From NCBI RefSeq assembly GCF_028502605.1, contig NC_079234.1, forward strand, positions 3,534,001-3,598,000: DNA of 64,000 bases, written 5' to 3'. This DNA is from Trichoderma breve. Lineage: Eukaryota; Ascomycota; Sordariomycetes; Hypocreales; Hypocreaceae. Both the position numbers and the translations under genes were made by a program. Shown piece by piece: positions 48,961 through 60,447 of the stretch; position 1 is the stretch's first letter, and each line of letters begins with the position of its first letter. The notes beneath the pieces are model-generated. The model had not been told where the DNA came from and ran no database searches. It saw only the letters and a program-made list of their open reading frames with translations.

Positions 48961-51379
48961 GGTGAACGCTTTTTCTTTTGGTTTTCTGAAGGGTTGGAGA
49001 GGAAAAGTAGGAGTGGTGACTTCGAGGTAGCAAGAGTGCAAGATTGAGCCCGGGGAAAGAAGAAAAAAGGCTTTTATTACGGGGTTCCAGAGGGAAAAGG
49101 TGGTGAAAAGGACAGGAGGACGGACAAGTTGCAGCTGGTTCGTCGGGAGAGGGTCGAAAAGAGGTGGGGGGGAAATTTGGACTGGACAGGGGCTGCTCAC
49201 AGCACAGCAAGAGGAAGAGGGGAGGTTTGTTGACTTTTTGGTTTGGGACGTGGACAGGGGGGTCCAGGCGTGGCTAGAAGTGGTAAGCGCGTCTGCGAGC
49301 GCGCCCCTGTCACCTCACCGCTCTGGGCGGGCAGCAATGATTATTGCCGAGATGAGAAACAATTTTAGTGACTGGAGGACCTGGGACTTGTGAGGACAGG
49401 TGCAATTAACTCATCATGGGCGATGCAGATGCAGTAGCAGTGTTGATGTTTTTGAACATGAGGTATAGGCTATAGCTGTGCTGTAGCTATGGTACCTAAG
49501 CTAAGTTGAGGTTGTCAACAGTCCTCATTAGGGGGCACCACAGCTACCTGATGGACAGCTCACAGAGGCATGTACTGTACATCCATCCTTTTTCATACGG
49601 CAGAATAATGTGGTGCCCAAAAGGGGGGGCTTCGATAAAGCTACCAAGAACCGTGTACCCTGGACGGTGACACCAGGCTGTAATACCTGCACATAGGTAC
49701 ATGTACAGTTACCTTGAAGTCTGATGGGAGACTTGATGCCATGACCTGAATCCTCCATAGTACATACAAAGAAATTTCCAAGTAAATCATCAGTGTGAGC
49801 ATGTTTTCCTCCAATTTCCCCGTCAATGTTATTCTCTTAGACTTGTCTGTCCTCCTACTGTACGCGCTCATTGGCCTTCGACGCCAGACAGGCGCCACTA
49901 TAGCCGCCTAACCTCGAGCTAAGCTGTCCGGTGCTTGTACCTGTACGGTCCGGAGTGCCTCCACCCCCTCAGAAGCTCTGAACAGGGTCCCGCGCTGGAG
50001 CGAGCACCGCTATCGCCTTAGATTACCAAGCAAATGACGGCAACAAATGCAACGCTCTACGGTACTATCCGTCCCTACAGACGAAGGGAGAGGCCAAAGG
50101 CAAAAAATCATAAGATGCTCGGCTAGCACCCATTCTCATCAATAGGGGGGATGTGGGATAGATACCTGAGAGACGCAAAGTATTGATATAGTAACTGTAC
50201 CAAGCATAGCTCTGGCTCCCGCAAATGGCACCAGCCAGTCTCCATCAATGGATCAATCTTATATGGGCAGCTCCATCCCCTATCCCCCTCCGAAATCTAG
50301 CTACTTGAGCATCAGCACTTCCCTCTCGCGATCATATCAACAACCACGGCGATTTCATATCATCACGAGAGAGTGAGACAAGACCACAATATGTACCATC
50401 AATTGACCTAACAATCATCATCTCCCGGCTGCTTCCCCCGACCGCCGCTTCCCCTAGCTCCCCCTTTTGCTCGTACCCTTCTGCCATGCTCTGGATTAAC
50501 CCAAAAGAAGACAGACCCTCACGACAGGGTCCCTCCCGAATCAATGGTTCGCCCAGACTTGCCAGCAAAGCTCTCCACTAAATGTGGTCAAGTGCCTTCT
50601 CAATGCTGGCATCGTCACAGAGCGCGGCACGGGAAAGCTCCATAATCTCATCCAGTGTTCTTACCAGCAGCCTCCTGACGGGCCCGGCGATCGCTGTGGT
50701 GCGTTATTACTCCGAGAAGGTACTAATTAACCAGCAGCAGCAACTCAGCATTAGGTAGCGGTACTAGGAGAAGTATCAATTGCCGTTGCTAAGTTCTCGT
50801 ACCCGTATCCGTCATCAGCCGAGGATTTTCACATATCAGAGCCTGTCAAGGACGGAATATAACATGGATGGATTTCCAGAAGTGCATTAGAACGATAAAT
50901 CCTCAAGGATAAGTGCAGGTTAATATATTATGCTCATACCCAATGCCCCAGGTTGCAATAATCGCTACCCCATACTCGACCAGGTTGCAGAAAAGGAGTA
51001 GAAAGCGGTTATCATAGCCTGTACTAGGGCACAAATGCATCAGCAAAGTAATGAATGCACAATAACCCGTCCCATACGGTTCATGATAGTTGCAGTTCTC
51101 GCACAAGAATGATTGTTTTGCGTCTATCTATTGACCAAGCAAAGAGATACTGGACCACATAAAGAGTCTGGCTTTGGTCATCTTTGGGTACGTACCTCAA
51201 AGTACAGCCAGCCAATCACAAGCTCGCACAGGCGACACTGCTGTCCAAATCTTAAACAACGTGCTGCCTCGCGATCAAACGACGGCGCATCATATCTCTT
51301 CACATTCACATCCATCTTCATCCTCCTCACCTAAATCTGCGGATTCGTCAACCAAACCCACGCGACAACACCAAAAACA
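48961..51379. other. Long intergenic region (2.4 kb)
   Basis: Divergent spacer between alpha-tubulin and the PGA1-like gene. The tubulin side (48961-49260) is purine-rich on the plus strand, that is CT-rich in the tubulin leader. No long protein-like frame. On the minus strand between about 50578 and 51321 short open pieces with plausible splice sites can be chained, ending RAALCDDASIEKALDHI. I could not make a unique model, so it is not called as a gene. Confidence 0.4.
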
Positions 51380-52271
51380 ATGCCGCCAACCCACAACCCC
51401 CATCACCAATCCTCACCCATCTCACTCACAAGATCCCTCTCTATCTTCCTCCTCCCCTTCCTCTCCCTCATATCCCCCTCCCACGCCAACACCGAAAAAG
51501 TAATCTTCACCGCACCCCCGCCCGCCTCACTCTCCAGCCTCGACGCCGCCATCCACAAAGACCTCCCCGTCCTCGGCCCTTCCACAAGCTGGTCCATACG
51601 CACCAACCTCAGCCGCGTCTTCCCGCTCAATCAGCAGGACGAGGAGCAAGGCTACCCGTCATGGCTGCTGCTCGACAACCTTACACCAGGACAGCGCTAT
51701 GAGCTTCGTGTCTGCTGGTCCGCACTTGTAAGCGTTCTCCCTCCCAATGAATACCGTAGCTACCCCCTTCATTTTCTTCATCTCTGTATCAAATACCCCC
51801 AAACATCACTTTCACGTAATAAATGAAAGAATAAAACTCACAAACCATCAAAAGGAACCAACGGCATTCACCCTAGACACATACCCCCTCACCACCGTCC
51901 TCTCAACACCAGCACTCCTCCAATCCCTCACTCAAAACGCCAAATCCGCCCACCAACATCAATCTCACCAAAGCAGCCAAGAAGGCTCACCACCAAACAA
52001 CGACGACAACTCCGTCCTCCTCCTCCGCGTCCTCGCCGCAGCCGACTACTTCTCTCACCACCCCTCACTCATGAAGGACCCTCCCCCCGTCCTCGTCGAT
52101 TTGATCCTGGACCCGTACCTTTACAACGTGCTTCCGCAGTCACTGGTTCCGACAGTGTGCTATCTCGTCGTCGTCGGCGTCGTGTCATGGTTTGTAGCAA
52201 AATGGGTGGCTAGTTCACTAACTGCAATTGCCAGCTCTACCAAGAGTGAGCAGACAAAGAAGCAAAATTAA
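51380..52271 (+). CDS. PGA1: PGA1-like GPI-mannosyltransferase II subunit
   Basis: Two exons (51380-51727 and 51855-52271) give 254 codons; donor GTAAGC, acceptor AAAAG, phase 0 (CWSAL/EPTAF). A signal-anchor-like N-terminus (SLSIFLLPFLSLIS) precedes the luminal part beginning NTEKVIFTAPPP. This contains LLLDNLTPGQRYELRVCW, a fibronectin-III-like strand pattern, and TFTL-type segments. The C-terminus has one membrane span (LVPTVCYLVVVGVVSWFVAKWV) and a short Lys-rich tail ending KKQN, close to an ER-retrieval dilysine. Yeast Pga1 partners Gpi18 to add the second mannose to GPI anchors in the ER. The fungal family has this same layout. Sequence conservation in the family is low, so the name is a moderate-confidence assignment. 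Acceptor TCAAAAG is weak (non-pyrimidine). Confidence 0.6.
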
Positions 52272-52784
52272 TAGTAGAACCCTATAAAAAAAGAGAAAAA
52301 GTAGCAATAATTTGAGATGCTCTATCTCCACGATATTATAACGGGATATCACCTCCTCTCTCAACAGCCGCATGTCCTTGACAGCAGCCCGTTAACGTTC
52401 TTGCTCTTTGACGCATTCTTCATATCCATTTCATCACATCACAACATGCGCTCCGTCTCTCTCGTAAGGTAGTCTACATATGGAACAGAAAAAATGAATA
52501 AAAACCCAAATGTACCACCCTATCTACACTTATATCATCATAATTCTACCTCTCATGCCATACCGCGCGTTACTTTTTTTAAGATCCACCACCTCCCTAA
52601 TGTCACCGCATTATTCGTACGAGAAATTATAGATCCGGCCCTTTCTTGGCGAGCAAATGATGCTAGTCAGTCGCGGTAAATGGTCATCTTCTCAGGAAAC
52701 CCCGCATTCAAATGAGCAAACACACAAGAATTCATGCATTCTTCTTCTCACAAGAGAAAATATACGGCACAGCGTAAAAGTCCT
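52272..52784. other. Convergent 3' spacer
   Basis: 513 bp between the stop codons of convergent genes. It is AT-rich, with no gene or RNA seen. Confidence 0.4.
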
Positions 52785-54473
52785 TTAGTAGCCACCGCCA
52801 TATCCTCCTTGGCTTGGGTGGCTACCATGAGGCACAGGAGGAGGGCCTGGCTGGTAGGGCTGCTGACCATAGGGCTGCTGGCCGCCTGGGGTACCGTACG
52901 ATGGGGTGTAGCCGCCGGGTGGTCCACCGCTTGGCGGAGGAGGATATTGCTGGTGCTGTCCAGGGGGTGGAGCATACTGGTGCTGCTGCTGCTGCTGCTG
53001 TCCAGGAGGCGGAGGGAACGATTGTTGATGTCCGGGAGGCGGGGGATACTGCTGCTGCTGGCCTGGCGGAGGAGGGTATTGTGGGTGACCACCAGGCGTC
53101 GTTGCACCGTAGTTTTGCTGGTGTTGTCCTCCCTGAGGAGCGCCATATCCAGGCTGCTGCTGGCCTCCCGGTGCGCCATAGCTCGGTTGATGCCCACTGG
53201 GTGAGGGAGCTCCGTAGCCTTGCTGGTGAGAAGGAGAGCCATAGCTTGGCTGCTGAGGGGTATAGCCGCCAGCTCCGTGCTGCTGTGCGCCATGCTGTGC
53301 GCCATGCTGTGCGCCATGCTGGTCGTGCGATCCGCCGTACGGGCTGGGAGCAGGCGCCGGACTATGCGAGTAGGACTGGCTGCCATATGACTGATGCCCG
53401 TATGTTTGGCCACCAGGTGGTGCTCCTGAAGGCGGTGGGGGGAAGGAGTTTTGGTGGTTGCCAGAAGGGGGGCTTTGGTGTGTGCCCGTATGTGACGACG
53501 ACGGGGTTGCGCCGTGAGTAGATCCGGGAGGATTGTAAGTGGGTGCTTGTCCAGAGTATGTATTACCGCCCGAGCCGGAATTCGAGTAGCCATAGCTCTG
53601 GTTCTATAGATAGTGACATCCAGTTAGTTAGCCTTTTGTAATTATATAACCGCCAAGAAGTTGAAAAAGAAGTGCGATGGTTGCTTACACCGTGACCTGG
53701 CTTCTCTCCTCCAAAAATGGAGGCCAAACCACCACCCACGACGCCGGCCAGACCACCCTGCTGATGCCCACCCTGCTGATGCTGGCCGCTGCCTGATGAG
53801 CCGCCATGGTAGTTCTGCGACTGCGAAGGCTTTCCACCGCTGGAAGGCGAGAACAGGTTCGACGCCAGCTGTCCCACCAGCTTTCCCGCGATAGAGTCTT
53901 TACCACCGCCGCTGCCGCCACCGCTGCTTCCATGCGAACCGCCTCCAAGGAACTGAGCAGCCAGACCACCGAGGGGGTTGCCGCCGCCAGAGCCGCCGCT
54001 GCTGCCGTGGCCGCCAGAACCCTTGCCACCCATGAGCATATTCATAGCCATTGACTAAAAACACCATAGAAACCAGACGTTAGCATATATGATCTTATAT
54101 CCACAAATGCCTCCGCAGAGCTGCCAACAGAGTCTCTGCTTACCCCAAGTCCTCGGTCACCGTCAGGGCCGTCAGGACCCCTGCCATCTGGCATGATGGG
54201 CTCCATGCGTCCATCCGCATGCTTGATCGTCTGCGAGCCGTCCGGGTGTGTGATGACCTGCGGCGCCGGCGAGCCGTAGGGGTGCTCGCTGCCTGGAACC
54301 GGCGTGCCTGTCTGAACGGGATCCGTGGGAATGTCCCATTGGGAGACGCCCGTAGCCAGCTGGACGTAGTAGTACTTTCTGCTGGAGCCGTCCCACTGAG
54401 CGATCCAGCCCGCTGGCAGGCTCGGGGGCGCAAATGTAGGCCCCTCAGTGCCTGGAGTCGAAGAACCCGCCAT
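52785..54473 (-). CDS. WW-domain protein with Gly- and Pro/Gln/Tyr-rich low-complexity tail
   Basis: Three exons (54144-54473, 53689-54054, 52785-53603) give 504 codons; donors GTAAGC and GTAAGC, phase 0 at both joints. One WW domain lies at about residues 17-50 (LPAGWIAQWDGSSRKYYYVQ ending in QWDIP), with both signature Trp and the closing Pro, so it probably binds Pro-rich ligands. A Gly/Ser/His-rich middle (111-232) is followed by a long Tyr/Pro/Gln/Gly tail made of imperfect PPPPG-QQQQ and SYG/GYG units, plus a short HGAQ repeat. The tail resembles prion-like sequences. Another frame over the tail is open for 281 codons but is a shadow: the phase chosen here continues the WW exon and gives sensible Tyr-Gly repeats. 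The biological role is unknown. Confidence 0.82.
53283..53330. repeat. 12-bp tandem repeat inside the WW-protein gene
   Basis: About four copies, some imperfect, of a GTGCGCCATGCT unit at roughly 53283-53330. In the minus-strand gene they encode HGAQ repeated three times followed by QHGA. Copy-number variation would stay in frame. Confidence 0.75.
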
Positions 54474-56347
54474 ATTGTTGATCGATGGGAGGAGAAGTTG
54501 TCTTTCTCTTTGCCTCTATTATATCGCGAACAAAAGTGGGCGGTTCGAGAGGAGACCGTGCGGTCTGGAAGGCCGTTCGCGGGGGAGGGGGGATGATCGA
54601 TGCTAGGCTTGCGAGAAGCAAGGGCCCCCCTTGAAGGGAAAAGGGAAAAGAAAAAGAAGAAAGCAACAAAAAAGTAAAAAAAGGTTGACGAGAGGAGAAG
54701 CGAAGAGAAGAGAAGGGGGCGGAGACTAAAAAAGAAAAAGAAGAGGAGAAGAGAGGGAGGGAGGGAAAAACGAGGGCCGGGCGAGTTTGCGATTGTCACC
54801 CAGGATTCTGCTAAGTCAGTAACCAAGGTCGGTCAAGGTGCTAGTACTGCGACTCGTACCAGCGCATGTGCCCAAGTAACAGCAAAATCGACATGTGGGG
54901 TTGAGTGAGCCTCTCCGGCCAGGCCTGGTTCTGGGCCGGGTTGGGGATAAATGGATCAAGTGGTATGGATGGAATTTTTTTTCCTTCTTTTTTGGCTTTG
55001 GCTTTGTTCCTTTGTCCTTTGAGAGAGTGGCAAGTCTACCTCCTAATACCCCAACTTTGGCTACAAGAGGTACCTACTGGTATCCAGCATCCCCAAAATA
55101 TCTCTGTATCATGGTATGTGGTTACTACCTATGAATACAATCCTTTGGCTACCTAGATACCTGTACTTTGCCTTATACCAGAAAGATGAGTGAGAGTGAG
55201 AGTGAGAGCCTAACACATCACATCATCACATCATCCCAGTCCTCGTAGTAGTTTTGCCATCATCTCATCCAGTCCTAACCAGGGGTCCGGATGCTGATGA
55301 CCGGGGCAATCGCCCTGTCCGCCTTTTGCGTTGATGCCAGGTCGCAACCTATCGACGAATGTGTACTCGTATCTACAGCAGCAACGATTACTCGTACATG
55401 TCCTGCAATGCTTGATAGGGCCAAGTTGGGTACCGGCAGATGCAACCACGGGCAGGCCATCGATCCAACTACTGCTGCTCCTTGACCCGGTAGCCTGTAC
55501 TAGCTCCCAGAGTGTCAAATGCCCCGGCGCGTAGGTACCCGGAACCTGCATCGCTACCTAATCCTCCAAGTCCGTATTACACCTAACCCGATTGCCAGTG
55601 CCCAGCCCGAACACAAGATGCCTTCCTTCTAGGAATCGTCATCCCTGCATCTCGTCGAATCATGTTTCCCATCAGCGCTTCCAGCTCGACTCGTGTGGCG
55701 CAGCTGTGCACCTGGACCCTGACATGACCTTTTTTGCACGTCGTTATCGTTTCTATTCCCTTCTGTGCTTTGTGTATCTCTTTGTTCGAATGTCTCCGGC
55801 CTTTGTGGTAGCTCACGTGCTTCGGCGAGGCCTAGCCACAGACTTTCGTCTCGCTTGCTTTTGGGCGGCCTCCGTTGAACGGGCTTCATCATCCGGCGTG
55901 GCTTTGCGGTTAATTCGCGGGTTGCCTCTTTGATGTCTTGGTTTATGCTATGCTAAGCTTAGTCGGTGCCAACTACTGCAGACTCCGATATATCGATGCT
56001 AGACTGAGCACTAGGCCTGTGATATTCACAGCCATAACGACAGTTGACATGTATCATACAGTCACAACACTCGCTTTACAGACAAAGCATCAATCATCGT
56101 GATCAAGATGAATTTTGTGTCATTTTTCTTTTCGCCCGAATCTCCATATCTAGTTGGTATCTTAATCCATCATATCTCATCCAGTGTTCACTCCCTTGTT
56201 CAAGAGTCTTCCCCTAGACTCAATGCAAATGTATAGCAAAGTGTGCCTTTGGTTGCCGGCAACCGCTTTGATGAAGAACAAAAACATGATCCTAAATCAC
56301 CTAGCAAAAAAAGGTACAAGAGAGAAAATCTAATGCAAGTGCACATT
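54474..56347. other. Intergenic spacer with long purine tract
   Basis: About 1.9 kb. 54636-54775 is a nearly pure A/G stretch on the plus strand, that is a CT-rich tract just upstream of the WW-protein start. This is common in strong fungal promoters. A GAGTGA/GTGAGA microsatellite lies at 55188-55208, followed by CATCA repeats. TCACGTG occurs at 55813-55819. No protein-like frame. Confidence 0.4.
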
Positions 56348-57729
56348 TTAAGCTAGAGCGCGTTCACGCTGGAATCGCTCAGGGACGAAGCGTCGTCTCC
56401 GAACAAAGTCAGAACCGCCTCGCTTGTTCACCAAGGTGAGATTGTCGCTTGTTCCAGGCTGGCACGAAGTTCCCGGCGCCACGGGCATAGAGGCAGACCA
56501 CATTCCGGAGGCACATCGCTGGAACGACTTTCCATCAGATGCGCAGCTCCACTGGCCCTCGCCGGAGCAAGCTGCTCCCGCGGTGACCGCGCCGTTGGAC
56601 GGGCTGGAACCACCGCTGGCTGGCTTGGTTGGCTGAGGAGCGGCGGGAGCCGAAGCAGCGGCAGAAGTCGCAACTGCAGGAGGAGGAGAGGGCTTCGGCT
56701 GAGACGAAGTGACGGCCGGGGCCTTGCTTGTGAGGCTGACGGGAGCAGTCGGCTTTGCTGTTGGCTGTCCTGCTGGCTGTCCCACGGGTGAGGTGATGAA
56801 AACACCACCCGGAATCTTGGAAGCAGAAGGATACGTCTCCGCAGGCTGAGTAGCTTGAGGCGGAGCAACAACTGGAGCAACGACTGGAGCTGGTGCAGGG
56901 GAAGCGATTCTGTGTTTCATCATGTTAGTCACAGCCATGGATCAATTGGAGGAGGAGAGTGTTCAACTTACGGTTGGCCTGCTGGAGGAGCAGCAGGAGG
57001 AGCAGCAGGAGGAGCAGCAGGAGCATTAGAAGCTTGGCCGCACTCGTCCTGTCCAGGAGGCGGTCCAGGAGGTACGGTGCCTAGGCTTTTGTAGTCGACA
57101 TCTGGGCCTGGATTCGGGAGCTGGACATCCTTTCCCTCGTAGGTGCAGACGCCGTTGGCGACGTTTGCAACGAATATGTCAGGGCGACTGGAAAACGGGG
57201 TAGAAGCATCGCGTTTCTTGCCAGCGCCGATGGTGACAGCAGCGCAGTTCATGTACATCTCGCGGTTACCAACCCGGTTGAACCAAGTCCAGGCGAACAA
57301 GGCCTCACCAGCAGGGGCATCAGTGGGCACGGTGAATTGGTAGCTGGAATCGCCCTTAGCAGGCGGACATCCGCCTATGTACGAGTGAATGACTTTGAAG
57401 GTCTGGCCCTTGTCGTATGAGAGCGACGCCTGGCAACTGCCCCCATCATGGTTGGCATTGCCGGTAACGGTGAAGCTGTAGGAGCCACCAGGGGCCCAAG
57501 TGGCCGCAGACGCACCCAAAGGAGTGCCGAGAAGGTTGTGGTAGCCCTTGCAGGGGAAATCGGTTCCATTCTTATCGAGAGGAGAGGTCATGGAGTAGTC
57601 CCTGTCGTCGGCAGTGACAGCGGGGTTGTACTTTGAGCGAAAGGGAAGAGGGCTAATCATCTCCATGTGGCCGTTGACAACGGCAGCCAGGCCGAGGACG
57701 GCAGCGACGATTGTCTCGGTGAGCTTCAT
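56348..57729 (-). CDS. AA11-family lytic polysaccharide monooxygenase with X278-like C-terminal module
   Basis: Two exons (56972-57729 and 56348-56909) give 439 codons; donor GTAAGT, acceptor CACAG. Residues 1-20 are a signal peptide ending VVNG, so the mature protein starts with His21, the first histidine of the copper brace. The second is His94 (GNANHDGGSC). HMEMISPLPF, TDFPCKGYH and the C-terminal core FAWTWFNRVGNREMYMNCA fit AA11, which oxidatively cleaves chitin. A Pro/Ala/Ser/Thr-rich linker with APPA repeats (about 235-360) follows. A Cys-rich module then begins near CSGEGQWSCASDGKSFQ and runs to APGTSCQPG, matching the X278-type chitin-binding module found with AA11. A basic tail (VRRRRFVPERFQRERALA) ends the protein. 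It is expected to be secreted and active on crystalline chitin. Whether it acts in wall remodelling or nutrition cannot be told from sequence. Confidence 0.9.
56982..57024. repeat. 12-bp tandem repeat in the LPMO linker
   Basis: About three and a half copies of GGAGGAGCAGCA on the plus strand, encoding APPA units at the linker start in the minus-strand LPMO gene, directly before the exon 1 donor. It lets the linker change length in frame. Confidence 0.7.
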
Positions 57730-59625
57730 GATAAGTCGGTACTGGTTGAGACGTTGATCTGAGAGCGAGAAAGCAATGAAGGACGTTGGGTATAAAGCAA
57801 GAAAGAGAGAGACCTGTGGTGGCTCTCAAAAGCAGCGAATGATTATTTTTTTCCTTTGAAGGAGAAAAATAGAAGAAGGAGAGAAGAATTTGTGCGAGGC
57901 AATGCTGTTTTTTGTGCGTTTTGGTCCGATGAATGAGGGTTCTGGCTGCTGGCAGCTGTTGACGGCCTGGTGTATGTACGACCGACTGGCGGAGCGCTTC
58001 CTTGTGTAGGTGCGTATGGATATACTCGGGATTCAAGACCAGCTCGAATCAAAGATGGATAAAGGATTGAAATCAACCACGAAGAGGTGGGAGAGTGAAT
58101 GGGCTATTTAACAGCAAGTCACAGCCGAACAAGAGGGACTGAACAGGAAGAAAAAAGGAGAGAAGAAGAAGAGAGAAGAAGGAGAGGAAGGGAGTGAACA
58201 AACACAACACCGTTGACTGTACAGAAGCGAAACACAAGCACAACATGTGAGGAAGAGGAGCCCAGTCTGCCTTTATACAACAATCACTCTGCTTGCGTGC
58301 TGAGCAATAAGTGAGAGAAACGAGAAGACAAAAGCTAGCCGCCCCCGTTCAATCAACCGCCTCGGCCAGCATCAAGCACACTCAATGCGATACAAACCCA
58401 CCATCACAGGGGCGGGTTCCATCAGTTCCCCAAATTCTAGCCTCGCCATTCGTCCTGTCGATCAAAGTGTGACAAGAAGCGAGCCCATGACATGATTTTT
58501 GCACTTTTGCTGCCTTTCAATGCTACGAGCCCAGAAAAGCAGAGCCGCGTCTAAACCCACTCAAATCACACCCTGCACAAGCGCCTCCAGTAGCCTGTAT
58601 CAGAATTACGTGGGAATAAGAAGGAAAAAGAAAAGAAAAGCGTGAGATAAAGTAGTAGATCAAGGGCAGGCCACCTCGAATGTAACTTAAGCATACAATA
58701 GCCGCGCAGAGTGTACATGAAGCCCATGTCAAAGCGTAGATCACTGGGCGGCTAACACGCAGCGTCACGAACGCACGCAAACTGCTCTCAGCCAACCACA
58801 CTGCAGCACAAACCCCTGTCATGAAACATGTTTGAGAAACAACCAACCACAGCGTTCGCAAGCAAGCAAAAAGCCTATTCTCTCTTATTTTACCTATTAT
58901 GCTTATTCTGTTCACCCAAGGTGCCATTAAGTGAATCAAATCTGAATGGATGTTCCCCATCGGTTCATGCCAATGCCAAACCAGCTCTATCACATCCCTA
59001 CATCAGGCCTTACTTAAATCGACTTTCAAAACCCCCAAACATTACTACTGAGGTATAGCAGTTAAGTCCAACAAACCAGCAAACCAAACATCAAAATATC
59101 TCAAAACATGTTCCCTCCCAACTTACATCATGCACGTCGCACCCACCCGCGCAAACAAACCGGCAACAATTCATTGGTCTCCGTCTGCCATGTCCACATT
59201 TCTCCCTAAATTCTCTCTGTTCACCAACATCTCGAAAACATGAACCCACTCCCAAAAAGCTACTCCTCGTCGAGTTTAGCCCATCCATTCATGCCCCCTC
59301 CCAAGCGGATCTAGCCGGACTAGTGGCCACAGTCAAACGACGTGCCAAGTCACTAGATTCTCGTCGGACGCATGCCTAGTTGCTCCCTACTTATTAGTGA
59401 GTGGCTGGTCCTTTATTGTCTAAACAGCATCAATACAATGGCTAGGGAGTATATGCACAATGATATGAGCTGTGAATCACATTCACGCTATAGTTAGAAA
59501 CCCTTGCTATGTGTAGTGTAGTATTAAATTGCGCCTAACATTAGTCTCCAAATGCGATCCAAGTATTTTCACGAGAACCTCGCAGCGGTCTTGCATATTG
59601 CCAGAGTCTGGCACCATCAAACCAT
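57730..59625. other. Intergenic spacer upstream of the LPMO
   Basis: About 1.9 kb. 58135-58200 is purine-rich. A minus-strand frame at 58523-58993 (156 codons, hydrophobic) has no homologous look, no supporting splice signals and no leader, so it is not called. One copy of a diverged direct repeat lies at 59423-59493. Confidence 0.4.
59423..59493. repeat. Diverged 71-bp direct repeat, left copy
   Basis: Begins AACAGCATCAATACAAT. By hand alignment it is about 80% identical (57 of 71) without gaps to 61129-61199, in the same orientation. Twelve of the 14 differences are transitions. Confidence 0.7.
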
Positions 59626-60447
59626 TCAAGCCCAGTTGATCTTTTGGAGATCGACGGGTGCGATCTGCGGTGCCTTGCCGCGCTTTGATGCTGAAGAGTT
59701 CAAATAGCAGTTGCTTGGATCAGGCTGATGCTCATGGTATTCACAAGCTCCTTTTTTTTTAGCTAGAGATGCGGACGGGCGAGGCCTTTCCGTCAAGGCT
59801 CCAATGGCAAGGTCGAGAAGGAATTGTTTGGGCAGGTCGTCTTTAGCGGCCCATTTTTTAAACCAGTCTCCATGTCCATGGTAAGTGTACAAATCGACCA
59901 GAAGGCGGCGAGCGGCCGATGATTCCGGAGTCCCTTCATATATGTAGCGGATGACCGGCCCAATAGGAAACCAAGTCTGACCGTCCGATGCCTTGGAACG
60001 GGTTTTGATCAAGATCACATCCAGGACAGCGTCCTTGAAATCAACATCCTGGAGAAACTCTCCCAATGTGTATGCTTTTGCGAGCTGTATGTATTCAGTG
60101 TTCCCTTCCAGTCCAGGGCTGTCATTCTGGACTGGGAGCGACTCAAAGTACAACCAATGCAGGTATATCTCAAATGCTTCAGGGTCTTCTTCTTTGAGAG
60201 CAATAGACCCGCTAGTAGATGTCTCCCAGTGAGCCTTCATAGCTGCTTTAAAATAATCCGAAGTGCGACAAATCAGATGCTCATGAACGGAGAACGTCAC
60301 AGGGTCGGTTGATCCAACCGTAACAGTAAGTGCTCTACCCCGTAAACTACAATCGATTTGTCAGACCAGGATGAAAGATTCAGGTTTAAAGGACTCAACT
60401 CACTCCAGAGACCCGGTCTTATACGTTCTGAGCTTAGTTAGATCCAT
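59626..60447 (-). CDS. BTB/POZ-domain protein
   Basis: Two exons (60404-60447 and 59626-60346) give 254 codons; donor GTGAGT, acceptor TTGTAG. The join makes MDLTKLRTYKTGSLD and then LTVTVGSTDPVTFSVHEHL. The BTB fold occupies about residues 18-120: the strand-turn VTVGSTDPVTFSVHEHLIC, then SDYFKAAMK, IALKEEDPEAFEIYLHWLY and a helical end (YIQLAKAYTLGEFLQD). The C-terminal half is helical, ending in a Lys/Ser-rich stretch with EYHEHQPDPSNCY. Proteins of this type form large, fast-evolving families in Sordariomycetes. Some BTB proteins are Cullin-3 adaptors, but most fungal ones are uncharacterised and no BACK, Kelch or MATH domain is visible. The gene lies between two diverged direct repeats. 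Confidence 0.82.

Noticed and set aside
51121..51321. RPB9-like zinc-ribbon resemblance (two CxxC pairs) in the chained minus-strand pieces
   Set aside because: The first pair is out of register with the RPB9 pattern, and the conserved GETAGVTQD-type segment and second ribbon are missing downstream.
52748..53593. 281-codon frame across the WW-protein tail
   Set aside because: It does not continue the WW exon in phase. The alternative phase gives Tyr-Gly-Pro-Gln repeats and a stop at 52785.
54140..54826. 228-codon minus-strand frame overlapping the WW-protein first exon
   Set aside because: It is a shadow frame. Its Phe/Ser-rich start is the translated CT tract of the promoter, and the WW domain lies in the other frame.
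58523..58993. Hydrophobic 156-codon minus-strand open frame
   Set aside because: No recognisable motif or consistent membrane-span spacing, no splice or leader support, and the length is within chance for this base composition.
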